Below are positions 1 through 10,690 of a stretch of 64,000 nucleotides of DNA, one piece after another. Under the pieces are notes generated by a model that saw only the letters and a list, made by a program, of their open reading frames with translations, searched no databases and was not told the DNA's origin. The stretch's first letter is position 1, and each line of letters opens with the position of its first letter. A program made the translations under genes and the position numbers. This DNA comes from Cervus elaphus. Its lineage: Eukaryota; Chordata; Mammalia; Artiodactyla; Cervidae. The stretch spans positions 133,124,155 through 133,188,154 of the forward strand of contig NC_057848.1 of the NCBI RefSeq assembly GCF_910594005.1. The letters are read 5' to 3'.

Positions 1-170
1 AGCCTGAGTTTGTCACTTACTAGCTGTATGACTTCTAGCAAATTATAACAGAATAAGTCTGGGCACACTCATTTGCAAAATGATGATAATAATCATACTT
101 TGTCCAGAAGGTTATCATGAATTTTAAAAGAAATAAAGCATGTAAAACACTTAGCTCAGGGCTTTTTCAA
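1..170 (+). mobile_element. MIR SINE, cut by window start
   Basis: The segment follows the mammalian-wide MIR core: a run close to CACTTACTAGCTGTATGAC, then an AAAATGATGATAATAATCAT block and a degraded tail near AAAACACTTAGCTCAGGG. It is diverged and contains small indels, as expected for a pre-eutherian SINE. The 5' end lies outside the window. Assignment is by remembered consensus. Confidence 0.65.
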
Positions 171-609
171 TAATAATTTTATTAATAATATTTTTTATTG
201 TTAAAAGAAAGGGAAAATCTCTCTTAGTGCATAGTTCTTAATTGGCAAAAACCATGAAGGGGCCAAGTATATTTTCTTGGCTATATTAATATTTCATTTA
301 TCCTCTTTATTTTACAAGAGTCTTATTCTATTAATGTAAATTCTCACCTCTAGCAAAAATGCTAAAATACATATTGAGTTGAAAATGTTATTAATATTAC
401 AATGATTATTCGTATAGTGACAATAGTTATGTTATTTTTATTTTCTTCTCAATATAACTGTAGGAACACTTTTAAAAGACAGGACACTAGTCTAACTAAG
501 AACATAAACCTAATCCAAATGATTAATGCCTAATAGCAACCAGATAGTAGACTTGATTCTTCCTTTACTTTAAGGCAAAGATATTTTTTCCACATCTTAG
601 TATTTCTTT
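171..609. other. No recognisable feature
   Basis: AT-rich sequence with short A and T runs. I see no repeat family, no open frame of note and no splice-like pairs that I would defend. Confidence 0.5.
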
Positions 610-1260
610 TTTCTTTACTTGATATATGTATATATTGTGAAAGAATTTTCCCCATAGAATTAATTAACACATCCATCATCTAACAGATTTACTTCTTTTA
701 GTGTGTGGGAACATTTAAGTTCTATTATCTCAGCAAATTTCAGTTATATAATACAGCGTTTCCAACTATAGTCACCATGTTACACATTAGACCTTCAGAA
801 CATATTCATCTTATAACTGAAAGTTTGTGCCCTTTTAACAACCTCTCCCTAGTTCCTCCACCTCTCAGCCATTAGCACACACCATTCTACTCTGTTTCTG
901 AGTTCAACTATTTTTTGTTGTTTCACATGTAAGCGAGATCAAGCAGTATTTGTCTTTCTGTGTCTGGCTTATTTCACATAGCATAATGCTTTCCAAGTTC
1001 ATTCATGTTATGCCAAATGACAGGATTTCCTTCCTTTTTTAAGGCTGAAAGACATTCCATTGTACATATATACCAATAATTCTGGATCCATTCATTCAAT
1101 GAGACATTAAGGTTGTTTCCATACCCTGGCTATTGTGAATAAGGCCACAGTGAAGATGGGAGTAGAGTATCTCTTCAGAATAATGGTTTTCTTTCTTTTG
1201 GATATACACCCAGAAGGGGATTGCTGGATCACGTGGTAGCTCAGTTTTTCATTTCTAGAG
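610..1260 (-). mobile_element. Old L1 3' end, antisense
   Basis: Read on the minus strand this is the last part of an L1 ORF2 followed by the 3' UTR. Plus-strand landmarks are the reversed 3' UTR near 780-900 and the reversed ORF2 end near 930-1240 (for example GTGTCTGGCTTATTTCACAT and GGATTGCTGGATCACGTGGT). All frames are broken. It resembles the older L1M-type families rather than L1_BT. Confidence 0.7.
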
Positions 1261-1267
1261 TCAATAT

Positions 1268-1445
1268 TTCTTTTTTTTAAAAAAATTGGAGAACTGCTTT
1301 ACAATGTGGTTAGTTTCTGCTGCACAACAAAGTGAATCAGCTGTATATATGCATATTTTTCTTTCCTCTTGAACCTCCCTCCCACATTCCCCCAACCCAC
1401 CCTTCTAGGTCTTTACAGACCACGGAGCTTTCTTAATTGTGCAAA
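1268..1445 (-). mobile_element. Ruminant L1 3' UTR fragment, antisense
   Basis: TTGGAGAACTGCTTTACAAT followed by a pyrimidine-rich CCTCCCTCCCACATTCCCCC block is the reversed 3' UTR of a ruminant L1 subfamily. The same landmark recurs antisense at about 8790-8850, and the sense version of this 3' UTR ends the second L1 module near 50,930. The fragment abuts the older antisense L1 and is non-coding. Confidence 0.6.
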
Positions 1446-1779
1446 TATGGTACCTCATTTTTAGGGAAGTAGTAACAGACAAGGCAGAGTAGGAGCTCGT
1501 TGTTAGTGTGGGTTGGTCACAGTGACTATGGAAAGGTTACCTGGAAGAGTTGCTAAAAAGTATTTGTAAAACTGTGAATTGGTGCCTTTTAAGTAGATGC
1601 ATCAGAATCTTAATGGATTTGTTATTGTCTTCAGGATAGATTTTTTTAAGTTTGCATAAAATATATAGGTTTGAAGATTAAAACTCTCATGATTCTCATA
1701 GAAATCCTTTGGTGTGGTCTGGAGAAATATTGATATACCTATATTAAATAGGGAAAAAAAAAACAGAATCTAGGGGACA
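1446..1779. other. No recognisable feature
   Basis: Unique-looking AT-rich sequence up to the target duplication of the LTR. No repeat or coding signal recognised. Confidence 0.45.
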
Positions 1780-1841
1780 ATTGCTATGTGGATAAAGAAT
1801 GTTGCCTGCAATTTCAATAAATAAAGGATGTTTCAGCCATA

Positions 1842-2009
1842 AAGCCATCAGCCACCACCACTGACACTGACAGTGCACCCTGAGGGAAATTCAGGATAGA
1901 GAAAAACAAGTTGTTGCCCTCAAGCCATCAGCCACTGCAGCTGCACCCCTCCCCCACCATGGTGCACCCTAAAGGAATTCAGATGGAGAAAAACAGGATA
2001 CTGGCCCTA
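1842..2009 (+). repeat. Imperfect 80-bp direct repeat in LTR U3
   Basis: Unit one starts at 1842 and unit two at 1922, both opening with AAGCCATCAGCCAC and both containing a GTGCACCCT block and a GAGAAAAACA block. Duplicated blocks in U3 commonly correspond to enhancer repeats in retroviral LTRs; that role is inferred here. Confidence 0.65.
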
Positions 2010-2124
2010 GATAGTTAAGGTACATATCAAATGAATAATTTCAGTAAGTGCAGAATTTGCATCTTCCCATACATAAAAAAGCATTAAAACCATTAACTTG
2101 AGATGTCTGAGATTTTTTTTTTAA

Positions 2125-2514
2125 TTCAGTTCAGTTCAGTTCAGTTCAGTCACTCAGTTGTGTCCGACACTTTGAGACCCCATGGACTACAGCACGCCAG
2201 GCTTCCCTCTCCATCACCGCCTGTCAGAGCTTGCTCAAACTCATTTCCATTGAGTTGGTGATGCCATCCAACCAACTCATCCTCAGTCATCCCCTTCTCT
2301 TCCTGCCTTCAATCTTTCCCAGCATCAGGGTCTTTTCAAATGAGTCAGTTCTCCACATCAGGTGACCAAAGTATTGGAGTTTCAGCTTTAGCATCAATCC
2401 TTCCAATGAATATTCAGGACTGATTTCCTTTAGGATTGACTGGTTTGATCTCCTTGCAGTCTAAGGGCCTCTCAAGAGTCTTCTCCAACACCACAGTTAA
2501 AAAGCATCATTTTT
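2125..2514 (-). mobile_element. BovB (RTE) LINE 3' end
   Basis: On the minus strand this encodes the extreme C-terminus of the BovB reverse-transcriptase protein. On the plus strand it opens with a reiterated TCAGT tail (2125-2149), the BovB 3' terminus. It is 5'-truncated, lies inside the solo LTR and so post-dates it. Frames are disrupted. BovB is an RTE-clade LINE known for patchy distribution in reptiles and ruminants attributed to horizontal transfer. Confidence 0.9.
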
Positions 2515-2731
2515 ATAGTTAGCAGTAATCTTTTGATGTTTGTCTAACTGGGTGTTATTTTTTTTCCAAAAATTCCCATATATCCTGGCTCTTCCCTTAT
2601 CTCTTTAGAGCAGTACCTCAGAGCTATTTGAGGGGCTATATCCCAGGCTTAAGGGCTCAGTAAGTCCACAGAACAAAACATAATTCTCAGCTTTCAGGTT
2701 GTGCTTTTCTTTTTTTTTCAGTCAATTGCTA

Positions 2732-3145
2732 CCTCAAGTAAGCTCCATCAGTCTTCTGATAAGATGACAGTCATCCACTATCCCAGTCTTTGCCCAACCT
2801 GCTTGGTCAGAAGAAACTCTTGTTGTACTACCTTTGGAGATTCTCAGATGATGGCTAAGAATTTATATTTTTGACATGTGTTTCAGATGATTCTTATATG
2901 AGACTAGTTTGGGGAAGCACTAACCTCCTTCATTCTCCATTTTGTTTTAATAAATAGCTCCCTTTGGCTCAAATTCAAGCTACCTTAAAATCACACACAC
3001 AAAATATTTGTACCTCATAGAGACTACTTATCAGATGGAATAAATTGAAAAAAGAAATAGAGAATCCAGTGTTAAAGACACAGGCCTTTAAATATGCCTA
3101 TAAATCCAAGAAAACATTTGTACTGGGAAGTAGAGCTATCTTTAT
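2732..3145. other. No recognisable feature
   Basis: Mixed-composition sequence to the right of the LTR. No repeat family, RNA gene or coding signal recognised. Confidence 0.45.
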
Positions 3146-3155
3146 AAGCCTTTAT

Positions 3156-3367
3156 GGGCTTGCCAGGTGGCTCAGCAGTAAAGAATCTGCCTGCCAATGC
3201 AGGAGACTCAGGTTCAATCCCTGAGCTGAGAAGATCCCCTGGAGAAGGAAATGGCAACCTACTCCAGTATTCTTTCCTGGGAAATCCCATGGACAGAGGA
3301 GCCTGGCAGGCTACAATCCATGGTATCACAATGAGTTGAACACAACTGAGCACACACATACATGCCC
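3156..3367 (+). mobile_element. Bov-tA SINE
   Basis: Complete Bov-tA structure: a tRNA-derived head with a degenerate box B (GGTTCAATCCCTGAG), then the Bov-A body (GAGAAGGAAATGGCAACC to AGGCTACAATCCATGG) and a CA-rich tail. The flanks AAGCCTTTAT (3146-3155) and AAGCATTTAT (3368-3377) form a 10-bp target duplication with one mismatch. Bov-tA has no protein and is thought to be mobilised by BovB. Confidence 0.92.
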
Positions 3368-3377
3368 AAGCATTTAT

Positions 3378-4139
3378 AGTGTGTGACTCTTAATGCATTC
3401 ATGATTTTACTTTTTCCTGGTCTTATTCATTCAGTTACTCATTCATTAAACAAACTTTTACTGGGCATTTACTCCATACCAAACATTATACTGAGAATTA
3501 TACAAGCATTATACTTAGAATTAGGGAACAAAATCAGGTGTATTAAAAGATTCTCCTACTTCAAAACACTGCAAATGGCCAGAGCCCTAAGATGAACTGC
3601 GTTTTCATATATTCCTAGAGATTTTTAGCTAAAGTGTTCTGTAATTCTCAACTGTGATACCCAGCAAAAAAGGTGTTTATCATAAGCACATGCACTGAAA
3701 AGAATCTATTGCTCTTTATCCCATTTTGTTCTTTTTAAAAAATAGAATATGCTAAGAAATTTATTGGCTAAAGTAATATCTCTATTGTACTATAAAAGGA
3801 TTGTTTTTCCAAGAAAATCGATCAAATGCTTTCATAACTTGTTACTAATAATACTAATATAGAATAATGGGTAAACTAGTTTGGGTACCTTTCCAAAATA
3901 ATTGGGTTTTCCAGGAACATTACAGAAGATGAACAGCAAGATCAATAAGTCCTGAGGTTGCAGGAGTCATTATTGATTTATGACCTTGCTTACTTCCTAG
4001 CAAAATAATTGCTATAGAGCAGTTGGCTCTTGTTTACAAATCATGATAAACTTGTGAGAACGTCTTTCTTAGCTCAAAGTTTAAACAGTAGAAAGAAGTG
4101 ATTTAAAAAGGTTATTATTGTGCTGAAATTCATAATTAG
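3378..4139. other. Mostly unique AT-rich sequence; possible L2 remnant
   Basis: Only 3425-3500 is suggestive. CATTCATTAAACAAACTTTT followed by a degraded ACTGGGCATTTACTCCATACC resembles a reversed L2 3' end. The rest has no recognisable feature. Confidence 0.35.
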
Positions 4140-4355
4140 TAATACCTCCCATTCATTGAGTGCTTATTTTATGGCACATGCTTTATGTGAATATAACATT
4201 TCTTTAAATTATGAAAACAATCCTACAAGAGCTATTATTAGCCTTATTTCATAGGTTAGAAAAACTTAAGTTCAAAGAAGTCAAGTAACTTGTCCAAGGG
4301 CACATATACCACCCAGAAAGTTGCAGGGCTGGGATTCAAACTCAAGTGTTCTTTT
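4140..4355 (-). mobile_element. MIR SINE, antisense
   Basis: The plus strand reads as the reverse of MIR: CATTCATTGAGTGCTTATTT, then a GGTTAGAAAAACTTAAG block, then AAGTCAAGTAACTTGTCC and GCAGGGCTGGGATTCAAAC. The order and spacing of these core landmarks are intact despite heavy divergence. Confidence 0.8.
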
Positions 4356-5243
4356 CTCATGCTTTCATGTTTCTAAAGATCATACAGGTACGGCCTAGAA
4401 TTAATAAACTTTAAGGTACTTAAAATGTTTGGCAGACACAATCAATTATTTGCATATTTATGACATCACTGCAGCTGTTACTTGACAGTGGAATTCTCAT
4501 CACCATTTCTAGAATATCAACATTCCTGGAAAGATATATCTGAAGACAGACAATGATCAAGCAGTCAAAGATTCATGAGAATAGATCATGTGTGGCTTGA
4601 TTAGTGATTGTTGATGCTAGTACTGACTCGGTATTCAATATTAATTCAAATGTCTTCCTGACCAAGGACTTCCTTTTTAATTCATTCCTTCTTACTATGC
4701 ACGACTTTGTATGGCTGTCCTTTCTTTAGAGCTCACTGAGTTCTACTTAACTTCTCCCAACCATAGACAAGCCCTCTGGAAATGCCACTGATTCACAGCT
4801 GTAATACTTAGATTAGTTTGTATCCCAGTAAGATAAGTAATGAATTTTTGTAGTTGACCTTGTTTGACTGATGCGCATCTGATATGCTGAGAAATTAGAT
4901 GGCTTTCTGAAAGTCTGAGGCAAGGGTGAACATAAAGTGAAGTCTTTATCTTTGTCTCCATTCAATAATGAGAGCCTTTACATAGTCTACAAATGCTTTG
5001 CAGTCATTATGATAGGAATAATATGAGAAATAGAAGAAGCCTCACATGGTACCTATTCACTTAACACTCATCACTGATGATTGGTTGAGTATCAGAGACT
5101 ATACTCCTTTACATTACCATCCAAAGGAGCACAAGATTGGACATTCCAAAAGAAAGAACAAAGGCTTGGAAATGGGTTGATTTCTCAGTTTCTACGTTCT
5201 CCACTCCTTGAAATTCTTGCCTTCCTTTTCTCTCATTTTTCAG
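4356..5243. other. No recognisable feature
   Basis: AT-rich, no repeat recognised. Open frames are short and lack compositional support. Confidence 0.4.
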
Positions 5244-5313
5244 GGACAAGAAGAGACCAGAGATACTTTAGAGAACTATGTAGCAAGAATATATACCAGT
5301 GCTTTGTATCAAG
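5244..5313 (+). other. Exon-like segment (speculative)
   Basis: A 70-nt stretch lies between a good acceptor (pyrimidine-rich tract CCTTTTCTCTCATTTTTCAG ending at 5243) and a donor AAG/GTAGGA at 5314. In the frame starting at 5244 it is open and reads GQEETRDTLENY... without low-complexity or repeat character. I do not recognise the protein, and cryptic acceptor/donor pairs are common by chance. There is no upstream exon, promoter or CpG island in the window to support it. Confidence 0.2.
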
Positions 5314-5404
5314 GTAGGAACAGGAGGGTAGATGAGTTACTCTATGATTTTTCATATCACAGAGTACATGATATACTCTACATAAAGATGTAAGTTGCTT
5401 GTCC

Positions 5405-5530
5405 TTCATTAGACTTTAAGATCAGTGAAGACAGACACTGCATCTGTTTTACTTACCATTTTATTCCTATCATCTCAAATAGTGTCTGACACATAATGGG
5501 CAATCAGTAGATACCTGTTTAATGAACAAA
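5405..5530 (+). mobile_element. L2 LINE 3' tail
   Basis: Landmarks AGACTTTAAGATCAGTGAAG, a degraded ACAGACACTGCATCTG and AGTGTCTGACACATAATGGG, ending GAATGAACAAATA-like sequence, follow the L2 3' terminus in order. It is non-coding and ancient. Confidence 0.75.
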
Positions 5531-6459
5531 TACAAGAGAAAGTTTTGGTTTTTTTTTAAAGAAAAAGTTATCTTAGCCATTATCTATAAGCATTCTCCTC
5601 AACTCCCTAAACCAAGAGAGGCTGAATGGTAATTGGAAAGGATTTAGAACTTGAATTTCCAGATTTCACCATCATTCTATGGAAAAAGCAGCAGAATTAA
5701 CTTGGACTTGGATCCTCTTCTTGTCACCTCCATGGGAGGAGGGTGAGGCACTGTGCAGTTTATTTCAATTACCTAGTGTGAGTTCATCATTAAGCTAATT
5801 GAGTTTACACAGTTCCCTTCCAAGGCCACAGAAGAGGCCTGAACAATATATTCACAGCACATATTCTTGTAAAAGTTACAAAATAAGATATTTTAATAAT
5901 AGTTGGTTAACCATTGACTACTTTTATGACAATTTCCTTTTGTCGTATTTACACTTGTGTCAGGGTAGCAATGACGTGGCCACAGACATTTTTGGGGATT
6001 CTGTTAAACGGATCTTGAGTTGGGTTTACTTTTCACATAGAGTAGTGAAGTATATTTATGTGAGAGTCAATTCTGTGGAGAGTTAAGGTAATGTTAGCCA
6101 ATCAAGAGTAAGACTGGCTTCCAGAAATACTTCCATCACTCATGCCAACGAATCCAGCATTGCTATGCCAGTGCAGGGCCAGAGGTTGTAATGGAACAAG
6201 GACATAATAATCTTTAGACCTTACAGATCCTAGATCTGTCTCTGGTTAATAACCCATACACCAAGGTCATACACCCATGTCAGGATAGAAAGGTAGAATT
6301 CCACTGTAAACGCTTTCCCTTTTCTTATCAGTTTCCTTCATTGCAGCTGTCTGTCTTGCCCTCACTGGTCACTATCCAGGATTCCTTCTCCATCTAAAGA
6401 TAGAATAATTTTATTAAAGTTATTAATAATTATGGATATTAATTATGAAAATTAAATAC
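5531..6459. other. No recognisable feature
   Basis: Unique AT-rich sequence. A 95-codon open stretch at 5799-6086 has no recognisable motif and no sign of coding bias. Confidence 0.4.
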
Positions 6460-6776
6460 TAGCATCAACACAGACATAGAGAACAAACTTGTGATTGCCA
6501 AGGGGGTAGGGGGGAGGGCAGGGATGGATTGAAAATTTGGGGTTAACAGATGCAAAGTCTTATATATAGAATGGATAAATAACAAGGTCCTACACACAGG
6601 GAACTATATTCAATATCCTGTAATAAACCATAATGGAAAAGAATATGAAAAAGAATATACATATATATATACATGTGTATATATATAACTGAACTACTTT
6701 GCTATATAGCAGAAATTAATACCACATTGTAAATCAACTATAATTTTTAAAAGTGTAAAAATAAATAAATAAATAT
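6460..6776 (+). mobile_element. L1 3' UTR of an older ruminant/cetartiodactyl subfamily
   Basis: GAACAAACTTGTGATTGCCA, a G-rich block at about 6501-6520, CAGGGAACTATATTCAATAT and ACATTGTAAATCAACTATAA are ordered landmarks of an L1 3' UTR also seen here at 25,225-25,490 and 51,005-51,215. A (TA)n expansion at about 6656-6693 sits inside it. Confidence 0.75.
6656..6693. repeat. TA/TATG-rich microsatellite
   Basis: Alternating AT run with interspersed C and G steps inside the L1 3' UTR. Probably length-polymorphic. Confidence 0.7.
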
Positions 6777-7067
6777 TACAGTCAACAGTGATCAAGTGAA
6801 TAATACTCCACTTGTATTTCATAAGGTATAACCTTTAGTAAACTTAAATGATGTATATGTCTATGGTTAAAGGGCAAGTATATGTGTACCATGAAACATT
6901 TGTATGTTTGAGGAATATAGTGTTTCAGGCAGGCTGTGAATTGATGGGTAGAAAAAGCACACAAACATACAAATACATACTTAAGATAGAAATTCTCAAT
7001 TATTTTACCAAGGTGATAGAATAAGGTGACTACACAGAGCATGATCAAATGTCATATATCTTTACAG

Positions 7068-7128
7068 GATTTTGCCTTCATGCCGGCTTTCCTATGGGTT
7101 ATGGAACTGCCTGTCATTTTCCATGCAG
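7068..7128 (+). other. Exon-like segment (speculative)
   Basis: A 61-nt stretch follows a pyrimidine-containing acceptor ending in ACAG at 7067 and is followed by a donor CAG/GTAGAG at 7129. If the segment at 5244-5313 were spliced to it, the frame would stay open (phase 1 donor, compatible acceptor). No protein family is recognised in either possible frame. Support is limited to splice-site appearance. Confidence 0.15.
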
Positions 7129-7259
7129 GTAGAGGCTTTCTAGAATGGAGAAATAATCAAGAGCTTGCTATAGTATTTTCTTCTGAATTTATGTATTTAC
7201 CTTACTGTTCCAGGAGTACTTACACCAATGACTCCACTTAAGGAATTTTCTTTTTTTTT

Positions 7260-8045
7260 TTTTGTAAACATGAGGCTTCATGATGTGCTGGGTATTTTCC
7301 ATTGCCTGACCCAGATCTCCACCTACTCTGTGCCCAAGGAAACCGGCTTGTGAGAACAATAGCAGTGGGCTTCTTTGCCCTCTGGCATCTGTTTGGGTTC
7401 ACCCAATGGGAGACCTGGCTGAGATGGGAATATGGGAGAAGAAATTTTTATTTCCCTCTACAGGATCACCATGGGTTAGCTACTTTTCTCTACTGAAGGC
7501 CATAACTTCTTTCAGTCAGTCTTCTTAGTGTATATCTCCTCTCTGAGTTCCAACAAGTGTGTCCTTCTTTTATACTTTCAGGTCAGAGGGTGCTTATGGG
7601 TCTCACTATTGCCAGATGTAAAGAACTGCATTGTCCTTTGTTGACTTTTTTTTAATCCCTTGTGCCCATGCGTTTGCAACTATTCCCTTTATTTGCTAAA
7701 TAAATACATGAACAAATTTAAAAATTATAAATAAACTTAAATAAACTATAAACTTAAAATAATAAATTTAAACAAATAATACATTTAAAATAAACAGTAA
7801 ATTTAAAATAAACAATAAATTTAAAATAAACAAATTTTAACAACAAAAAATAAATTAAAAATTTAAATAAACAATGTATTTACAAATAAATAATGTGTTT
7901 AAATACATTTAAAAATAATAAAAAAGAAACAATAAATGTTAAAATGATAAAAATACATTTAAATAAATAGTAAATTTAATTGAACTCTCCTCAAATTGCC
8001 CAGTTTGAGTAGGTCTTTTATTTTGCTGACATGCTATCCAAAACA
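7260..8045 (+). mobile_element. Unassigned old interspersed repeat, expanded internally
   Basis: The left part (TTCTTTGCCCTCTGGCATCT, then a CCAATGGGAGACCTGGCTGA block) and the right part (ACTCTCCTCAAATTGCCCAG) resemble, in the same order, a second diverged copy at 58,125-58,575. I recall a mammalian dispersed repeat with this layout but cannot name it securely. The AT-rich array between the two parts is a later local expansion. Confidence 0.35.
7690..7985. repeat. AT-rich minisatellite (AAATTTAAAATAAAC-like)
   Basis: About 300 bp made of imperfect reiterations of TTTAAAATAAACAATAAA and variants with almost no G or C. Repeat phase drifts, so it is a degenerate tandem array rather than a clean microsatellite. 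Confidence 0.85.
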
Positions 8046-8767
8046 CCTAGTTTTTTAAACAAACTCAGCCCCAGCAAGGGCACCTGGTCATCCTCATGAG
8101 AGGGAGCAGAGGCAGTGCCTAGGGACCCCCAAACCCCATCTTGTCTCATAGTGCTCCAGGGTCACAAAAAGCCTGTACTCTCACAGAAGCACCCCTTGGT
8201 TCAAGGTTTTAGATAATGTCACATCTCTGTTTTAGAGAAAGCAGGAGGTACAACGTACAATTGTAGAAGACAGTGTTATAACTAGGAAGCAAATGCAAAG
8301 AAGAAACATGAAAGCCTTGGTTTTACATTTTGAACATGAATGAACACACTTTATATTTTTTATGTAGCTTATTATGTAAAGTTTTTTATTCAAAACTGAT
8401 GATTGCTTTGCAATATAGAAAAAAGGCAACTGACAGCATTAATTGTATTTATCTACTATACTGCTGAAAGGTGGACCATCTCAGCAAAATTAGTAACAGT
8501 TTAGTTAACATCACTGTCAAAACACTTTAAGCAAGCAAAACTATTTTTAAAATAGTGCAATTATCTAGTAATCAGTAAATGAGGTATTACCAGTAAACTG
8601 GTAAAAGGGATAAAGATGTGACATAGAATTGGAAGTCCCTCATATTGGAATAAAATCCTTCTGCTTCCAGCTTCTCAAAGCCAGTGACCAGCAATGACTG
8701 TGGTCGGAATTATTTTTGGAAAATAAATAATGAATATAAAATTAACCTTCTACTCTAGAGTCTTACT
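8046..8767. other. No recognisable feature
   Basis: Unique sequence, slightly GC-richer near 8070-8160, then AT-rich. No repeat or coding signal recognised. Confidence 0.4.
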
Positions 8768-9130
8768 TTTTAAAATTTGTTTTTAATTGGAGGACAATTG
8801 CTTTACAATTGTGCTGGCTTCTGCCATACAACAATGTGAATCAGCCAGAAGTATGCCTATGTCTCTGCCCTCTCGAAAGGCTTCCCTGATAGCTCTCTTG
8901 GTAAAGAATCTGCCCGCAATGCAGGCAACCTGGGTTCAATCTCTGGGTTGGGAAGATTCCCCTGGAGAAGGGAATTTCTACCCACTCCAGTATTCTGGCC
9001 TGGAGAATTCCATGGCATTGAAAAGAGTCAGACACAATTGAGCGACTTTCACTTTCTTTCCTCCCTCTCCAACTTCCCATCCCACCCCTCTTGGTCATCA
9101 CAGAGTACTGCATTGAGCTCCTGTAGAGTC
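8768..9130 (-). mobile_element. Ruminant L1 3' UTR, antisense, split by SINE
   Basis: TTTTAATTGGAGGACAATTG at 8780 to about 8874 and TCCAACTTCCCATCCCACCC from 9068 onward are successive parts of a reversed ruminant L1 3' UTR. The Bov-tA at 8875-9062 lies between them. Confidence 0.75.
8875..9062 (+). mobile_element. Bov-tA SINE inside antisense L1
   Basis: Head GGCTTCCCTGATAGCTCTCT, box B-like GGGTTCAATCTCTGGG, body to GACACAATTGAGCGACTTTC. CCCTCTC occurs directly on both sides (8868-8874 and 9063-9069) as a short target duplication. The SINE is younger than the L1 it interrupts. Confidence 0.9.
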
Positions 9131-10478
9131 TTACACTTGTAAGTCTTCAAATATGCTTTTTATTCTTTTTCTTTTGCCTCTCTTTACCACACATCACCAG
9201 GTATTTAAGAAGAACATCATCATGGAGCAGAGAGATCAGGGTAAATGCATAAAAATAAACCTCAGAGAAAAGAGACAAGTTGGAAAGCAAAAGCACTTAG
9301 TATTTTAAAAAAGATTCATAATGTTACTATATCAATGCAACAGGAAAAGGAGCTTGAGAGAAAAACTAAGAACAAGAAAGAGTTTCATGAAATAAGTGAA
9401 TATGATGACTTCTGAAATTTAAAAAAATATGTATAAGATGAAAGATAAAGTCAAGAACATCTTTCAGACATCATATCAAAAAGAAACAGAGATGGAAAAG
9501 GCAAGAGTATTTACATGTATTTTTTTTCTCTTCATGTAATGATTCTTTCCTAAAGTCGGTTACCTAAAAATAAATGCATCAGAGTGTGAAACCTCAACTG
9601 CATTTCCTGGATCTGCATTTTATAATATGACAAACTCATACTTTCTAATGATGTACTTCTCTGACTTGTATCCATCTGGGCACGTGGTCCAATTCAAAAT
9701 TCTCTAAGATTTATTTTTTCTTTTGATCTAGTGACTTTTACCCAGACATAGAGCTAAGGGAGGTGACTGCTTTTTGACTGATAGGTAGAGTGAATCTGTA
9801 TCTCAAATGCTCTGAGCAGTCTCCTTTACAGCTCCTGGGACCACTCTCATGCTAGAAACACACAAGTGTCAGTATTCAGTCCTGAAGTTTCAATAAACTC
9901 TCATCTCATGTTATTATGTATATCATTACTGTACATTCCATTTTTTCCATAACAAGCTTCCAAATATTTAAAAACAGAAAATAATGGGATATGATAGCTT
10001 CCTTTTTGAAAGTCATAAACTTTCATTTTTTCACCCACTTGGAAGAAGTTGAAGAACATCTCTGAAGACTCTGAAATCAATCCTATGAGGGGAAAAGTGA
10101 AGTACCCTGGGGCTCAGGGATGTTTCCATCCTTTTTTACTTCCTTGTTTGGGTAGCAACCAGTAATTTTGATAAGTCTTGAAAGATTCTGTAAGAGGTAG
10201 TGACAATATGCCATGTCAAATAGTACGTAAATATTTTTGTATTCCTCAGAAGAGAGGTGCCACTTCCTCATTCACCCCTTTGTTGAACTGACATGTATGG
10301 AATGTTTCCTATGTATAAAATTCTATTCAAGTGTAGGTTGTCAGATGGGAGCAAAGAGGACATCATATCCAACTTCAGGAAGCTTACAGTCCTTTGGGAT
10401 GGCCAGTGGATGACTCTCATTTGCTGCTGCCTATGCATCTTCTTTCAGGATTTCAGAACCCCTTACTGTTGTGTCAAA
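9131..10478. other. Mostly unique sequence; possible L2 remnant at right
   Basis: No repeat recognised between 9131 and about 10,270. The stretch 10,280-10,400 (GTATGGAATGTTTCCTATGT, then GGAAGCTTACAGTCCTTTGG) is loosely like an antisense L2 3' region. No coding signal. Confidence 0.35.
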
Positions 10479-10690
10479 CTTCCCTGGTGGCTCAGTGGTA
10501 AAGAATCTGCTTGCAATGCAGGAGATCGGGTTCAATCCCTGAGTCAGGAAGATCCCCTGGAAGAGGGCATGGAAACCCACTCCAGTGTTCTTGCCTAGAG
10601 AATCCCATGGACAGAGGAGCCTGGCAGGCTACAGTTCATGGGATCACAAAAGAGTCAGACATGACTTAGCAACTAAACAACAACAACAAA
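10479..10690 (+). mobile_element. Bov-tA SINE
   Basis: Head CTTCCCTGGTGGCTCAGTGG, box B GGGTTCAATCCCTGAG, complete Bov-A body and a CAACAACAACAAA tail. No convincing target duplication was found by eye. Confidence 0.92.

Larger units (their letters stand above)
1787..2724 (+). mobile_element. Solo endogenous retrovirus LTR, split by BovB
   Basis: The unit begins TGTGGATAAAG and ends TTTCAGTCA, giving the canonical TG...CA ends, and is bounded by ATTGCTA on both sides (1780-1786 and 2725-2731), a retrovirus-type target duplication. A BovB fragment at about 2125-2514 is inserted; without it the LTR is about 550 bp. The R/U5-like part near 2580-2700 (CTCAGAGCTATTTGAGGGGC) matches what I remember of bovine ERVK-type LTRs (BTLTR1-like). 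No gag, pol or env sequence flanks it, so it is a recombined solo LTR. The TSD and ends are observed; the family name is inferred. Confidence 0.7.

Noticed and set aside
3156..3367. tRNA gene signal (box B) in this and other Bov-tA/CHR elements
   Set aside because: The A/B-box-like motifs are the SINE heads. No cloverleaf with an acceptor stem and anticodon arm is intact.
7690..7985. Possible CRISPR or regularly spaced array
   Set aside because: Units are short, degenerate and contiguous with no unique spacers. The DNA is mammalian.
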